From Prunella strophiata (lineage: Eukaryota > Chordata > Aves > Passeriformes > Prunellidae), in contig JAZBQD010000030.1 in assembly GCA_036583965.1 (NCBI GenBank), forward strand, positions 51,895,551 to 51,959,550: 64,000 bases of DNA, given 5' to 3'. The notes beneath the pieces are model-generated. The model did no database searches. It saw only the letters and a list, made by a program, of their open reading frames with translations, and was not told where the DNA came from. Positions 59,450-64,000 of this stretch are shown here, one piece after another (the stretch's first letter is position 1; every line of letters starts with the position of its first letter). Made by a program: the position numbers and the translations under genes.

Positions 59450-60150
59450 TGCAGCCTTTGGAGGGTTGATTCCACATACACCTCAGCCCCTTGACTGGGC
59501 CAGCCAGGGCAAGCCCACTACCAGCAGGGACCACGGGAGGATTTACACTGCCCTGTGCAAGAGGCTTGGCAAGCCCAAGCTCTGGACTCACCTGCCTGTT
59601 CCTCCCAGGGACCTGCAGCTTTCAACCTGCCAGGGGGTGTTGGAGAGGCAGGTGGGGCAGGCAGCTCCCAGCACAGAGCCAGAGATGAGAGGGAAGAAGG
59701 AGGCAAAGGGCCAAACTGGGTTAAAAAAGCCTCACCAAGGTCTGGAGCAGGAAGAGAGTTGGGAGTCCTGATGGCCGGTTTGGGTGCTCTGCCTGCATCC
59801 GTCAGGCACCAGGCAGGGGCTCTCCTCCTCCTCTGGGCTGCTGCAGCCCCCAGCTTCCCCAAAGCCCCCCAACCTTCCCACACCCAAACCTCCAGCACCA
59901 GCAGGTCTGGCCCAGCTTGCACAGACAGGAGAGGAGGGGAAGGTGTCTGAGCATGGTGGGGCTCAGGAAGGAGAGAGAAAAGCTCTGGGGAAAAGCCCTA
60001 AGGAAGAAGAGAGTGGAGACCTACCTCTCAGCCCTGGTGAGCCCAGGTCAGGCGGGCTGGCTCAGCCAAGGCTGGAGAGATGTGAAACACTTCAAGAGAT
60101 GGCTCTGCACAGCAAGATGTTTCTACTAGTAGAAGCAGCTTCCCATCTTC
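59450..60150. other. GC-rich, CpG-poor block of unknown nature
   Basis: About 700 bp clearly richer in G and C than its flanks but with few CpGs, so not an active CpG island. Open frames of 130-145 codons run through it in two plus frames and one minus frame; their Pro/Ala/Gly/Ser-rich products resemble no family I know. It could hold a lineage-specific exon, a non-coding RNA exon or simply a GC-rich patch. Confidence 0.4.
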
Positions 60151-63100
60151 TACATGTAGAACATCTCCTGTTGCCTCTCCTACAGCGAAATCTTCTTCCT
60201 TCTCACCCAAAGCCTGAGTAAGAGAGAGACAAAAAGTTCACTGGTCTTGGGTTTCTGACAGAATGGCAGTGGACTGCACTCATAATTGCATATGCTGGGT
60301 CTTGCCATGTGAACTGCAAGAGTTTCAATTACAGTAATTTTCAGTTAAGTAATTTAAGTCTAAAACCCGTAAAACAGAAAGCTACTTGACAGTTAAGTGC
60401 AGTTGCATCACAGGAGTTCAGGGGATAAAAAAGTTTTTTTGGCAGAATGAAGGCTTACTGACATGCTCAGTAGCCTGGAAAGATTATTTGGAGCTTTTTC
60501 AGAAGCCAGTTTCATATGTCTAAATTTCTAGAAATGCACATAAAGTCTTAAACTGTGAAACTATTCTCCAGTCCTCAAGGAGCCAAAAAGCAACACAAGA
60601 TGCAGAGTTGTAACCTGCAAGAGGAATATGACTGACCCACAGAGCTCAGAATTGTTCAAAACTAACACACAATATATCCAGCATAAGAGGCGAAATGAAC
60701 ATATACTTGGAAAAATCCTCAATTTTCCAATAAATACAATTGTTATGCATATTACCCCAGGAAGAAGTCTAAGAAAAAGCCTAGGTATGGGCTTGCAATT
60801 CATGGGTTGTGTGAGTCCAATATCTCTCCAATGTCTTGTCCCCAGTCAGTTTACTTTGGCATTGTCCAAAAGGTTTTTACCTTATTATATCTTGGGTATG
60901 CCATGTAGAACAAGATGGCAGTTCTTGCCCAATTTTTAGTACCGAAGGTGCATTCCATAGAAACACCATCAGTAGTGGACACAGGTGAGGGGCCAGGTGA
61001 GCTAAAACTAGAATTTGCTTTTGCTTCTATGCCAACTTTCCTCAGTAAAAACCAGTGCAATATGGGAAAATGGGACATACTGAAGCCAGCAAAGACATAA
61101 CCACTTTAAAGGCTAATCCTGGTGGATAAATGTGAATGAAGTATTGCTGTGTCTTTTTGTTTCTCAGTATCTGGGTGATGAACTTGACATATTGCAGGAT
61201 GCTGTTTCCATGTGTACTGTGTCCAGCTTTGTGATTGTTCATAATTCTTTAAAAATGAAATCCAAGCTATCTCAAGTCAAGGTACAACTCACTCATAAGC
61301 TCAGTTATCAAGAATGAAGGACCTTTAAACATTTGGATCCAAATATTTTCAGTCTCCAGGAAGACTCACCTGAGAGTCCACTAGAAATAAATACGTGCTG
61401 AGGTACAAAGAATGATACTGGAAACTAAAAAGATTGTGTTAAAAAATCAAATTAAATAGTCAGACATAACTCTTAAAAATGAGACAATAATGACAGATTG
61501 GAGTTCTGCAATACTAATTTTCCAGTAACTTCTTTGTTGCTCATAATTTAAAATAAACAAGGCTAATGACATTTGGATTTTGCTAGCTTGATGAAATACA
61601 GCCATCTCAATTAAGGTTTTATTTTCTTCCTCTTCTTTCCCAGAACAGCTTTAATATCTATTTGCATGAAAGCATGAGTTCAGATACCACTGAGACTATG
61701 GTTTACTTTGGGTTCTGATTTTTGTACTCTGCCTGAAGCTGAGTGAGGTCCTGTTTTCCCATTGTCATGAGCTGTTGAGCCCTAGGACTCTCCATCCCAA
61801 TCCTTCTTCAGTGAGGGTACATGCATTCCACAATAGGTTTCCTCAAACACTGTGTCACAGGTAACTAACACCTTTAACTGCAAGTAATTTCACTGCTGCA
61901 GGTTTGAATTTGAGGTAAATTGGATGCAAGGGATCCATTTATATTAAAACCTGCTTGTAAATTCCAATGAACAAGCCCTTAAAGGTAAGCTCTGAGATGA
62001 TGAATTGGCCAAAGTCCCTTCCAAATGGCAGCCCTTGATAACATATTCCTCCACTCATTGTTTTTGAAGCAAAGCTCCAGGTTTATGGCTCAGAGACACT
62101 CACCCATGCTAGGAGTCAGTATTTGATACTTCTCATTTATTGCTACAGTTACATCTCTTTCAGTTACTTCTTGGGAAACCTGATTTTCCCGTTACCCTTT
62201 GTTTTAAGGTTGTTCCTTGTTTTCCCCTAATTAGTTGATTTATCAGCTAAACTGGTTCAAAAAAATCACTCTATAAAATAGTCCCAAAACACAGACACAG
62301 ATTTGAAGAAAATATAGAATCAAGGAATGGGAAGAACACACAGAAATAGCTCATCCTCTGTAGGTACTGAGAACAACACTTTGTGCTGCACTCTGGTGCA
62401 CATTAAGCAGTGCTAGTCCTCAGCAATTAAAAGGCAGGTGTTAATTTCTGATGAAAAGTGACACCCTCACAACAATTTGGAGCAAACCCTTTGCCTATTG
62501 ACAGCAAGCGTGTTGTTACTGAGTTTGCAGTACAGCTGTAGAGATGCTTAGCCAAAGGGGAGATGGGAGATGGGGAAGGGCAAGGGGCCCCTCTGCCCCA
62601 TCCCAGGACCCAGGTGACCCCTTCACCCCACTCTCTACCCAGCTGATTTCTGGCATTGCACCCACAAGTGAACTCCCTGTGCCTCCTGCCCCCACAAAGG
62701 CACCCTGTATTAATGCCTGTGCTGTCTCTCTCCTGTAATTACACACTGCTAAGGTGAACAGAACAGCCTCTTTTAAAAATAGATTCTGTATTTTAAGCAG
62801 CAATATGAGTACTTTTGAAAAGGAAAAATACAAGGTATAATAGCTTCCCAAAATAGCAGTGTGTGGCTTGCCCTGGCTGTGCTCAGGTGCAGCTATGCAT
62901 TACTCCAGCTTTTTGATAACATCCTGTCTCTTGCACTGAAGTTACCAAGGGGTTGTGAGGGCAGTTCTAAATCAGAAATGTGTAGTGGATAGGACTGGGC
63001 CAATCTCAATGGCAGCCAGGAGGGAAAGGAACATAAATCACGCCAAGTTAAAATAGCCATCCCAATTGCAAAACAGTCATGGTGTTTTCGTTAAGGGGGA

Positions 63101-63433
63101 AAAGAAAATAGCGTCCTTACAAAGAGCCAGATTGGCAGAGAGGGATAATAAAAAAACTTCTGACAGTGCAAGTTTCTCCTGCTCCTATGCTATGGTGCTG
63201 CTGCTCTGCCTGGCACAAAGAAAGGTGAGGGCAGAAGACTCAGCACTCCTAGACAAAAGGAGCAGCATTGCCAGTCCCACACATCCACTTGTAGTTCCCT
63301 TGCCCTGCATCTTCCATCCAAGTGAAACAGTGCAGTTGCTGTGAAATCAGCCCAGCAGCACTTAGCTTATACTGAGCGTGAGTCACACCACCAAGACCCA
63401 AGTGAGGGCAGAGGCAGCTCTGCCAGGCTCCTT
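60151..63433. other. Intergenic, no gene recognised
   Basis: AT-rich sequence without a recognised gene. A weak CR1-like tail near 62316 is too short to call. Confidence 0.7.
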
Positions 63434-63461
63434 GCAGGCAGGCAGGCAGGCAGGCAGGCAG
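63434..63461 (+). repeat. (GCAG)7 tetranucleotide microsatellite
   Basis: Seven perfect GCAG units, followed by a G6 run. A likely length-polymorphic marker. Confidence 0.97.
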
Positions 63462-64000
63462 GGGGGCAGTGCATTGTCCTCTGCTAAGTCTGCCACAGCA
63501 GTGCCAGACACAGGCTTTGTTTTCCTGCTAGAGAGAGACCCATCCCTAGGGAACAAAACAGAACCCTGCAAGTTCACTGAAGGTCAAACAGCAGCATCAT
63601 CATCAGGCATTGCTGACTTTGGCCACAGGTGACCTGAAGATCTGGAGATGTCCTCAGGAGATCAGCAAGGGCTGGTGCAGCCAGGCAGCTGTGCCAGCTG
63701 CTCAGCATAGCATAAGCCCAAGGCTTTTCACCCTGGGGATTTGCCCATTTTGGGTGACGAATATGGAAAGGGTGGCAGTTGCTAGATGACATTTCTAATG
63801 GTAGTTAATAGGCTTGTTTTCTGGCTGCTGATTTCCTGCCACAAATCAGAGATTGGTTCTCAGTACCACACTAACTAGTTCTTTCTTATGCAGGAGATCT
63901 GATGACTGATTCATAAATAATGGCTTTCGGGTTGGCGGAAACGAGATAAATTGCTTTCATTAAAATTCACATAAAACAGAAGCAGAGTCCCTGCTTGCCA
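63462..64000. other. Intergenic, no gene recognised
   Basis: No exon or repeat recognised in the last 540 bases. Confidence 0.7.

Noticed and set aside
62314..62370. ATAGAATCAAGGAATGG, possible CR1 end
   Set aside because: Too short and too diverged to support; the following sequence matches only weakly.
27732..64000. DLEU7 exons or the miR-15a/16-1 cluster, neighbours in the human 13q14 region
   Set aside because: No miR-15/16 seed hairpin (TAGCAGCAC) and no DLEU7-like GC-rich first exon with a CpG island was found.

Overview
This is a vertebrate nuclear window, almost certainly from a bird and probably a passerine. The evidence is chicken-repeat-1 (CR1) LINE fragments with their 8-bp 3' terminal repeats, several bird-type endogenous retrovirus (ERV) LTRs, long AT-rich introns and one compact CpG island. 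There are no operons, CRISPR arrays, tRNA or rRNA genes.

The only protein-coding gene I can support is the 5' part of RNASEH2B, the B subunit of ribonuclease H2, on the minus strand. Its CpG-island promoter lies at about 26.2-26.88 kb. Six coding exons follow at 26371-26452, 15382-15453, 12347-12454, 9978-10054, 7292-7412 and 846-910. All splice phases agree and give 175 codons, matching human residues 1 to about 170. The remaining exons lie left of position 1. Intron 2 uses a GC donor, exon 5 has a NAGNAG acceptor, and a G-quadruplex motif follows the exon 5 donor. Intron 5 carries a decayed antisense CR1 copy at about 4.42-5.61 kb.

The promoter island holds a 53-bp GC-rich tandem repeat of 4.2 copies just upstream of exon 1. 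It also has a YY1-type motif oriented towards the plus strand and an out-of-frame upstream ATG. Beyond the island, at about 26.9-27.5 kb, is a probable retroviral LTR oriented the same way as RNASEH2B, followed by a CR1 tail at 27.53-27.73 kb.

From 27.7 to 64 kb I recognise no gene. This flank contains two ERVL-like solo LTRs at 32119-32737 and 33536-34558, a solo LTR with a perfect 6-bp target duplication at 50182-50807, CR1 3' ends at 41.45 and 45.19-45.68 kb, a 178-bp GGGAA tract at 55.55 kb, several homopolymers, and a GC-rich but CpG-poor stretch at 59.45-60.15 kb. In human the RNASEH2B 5' side faces DLEU7 across a long gap, so a gene-free flank is expected, but I found no DLEU7 exon here.
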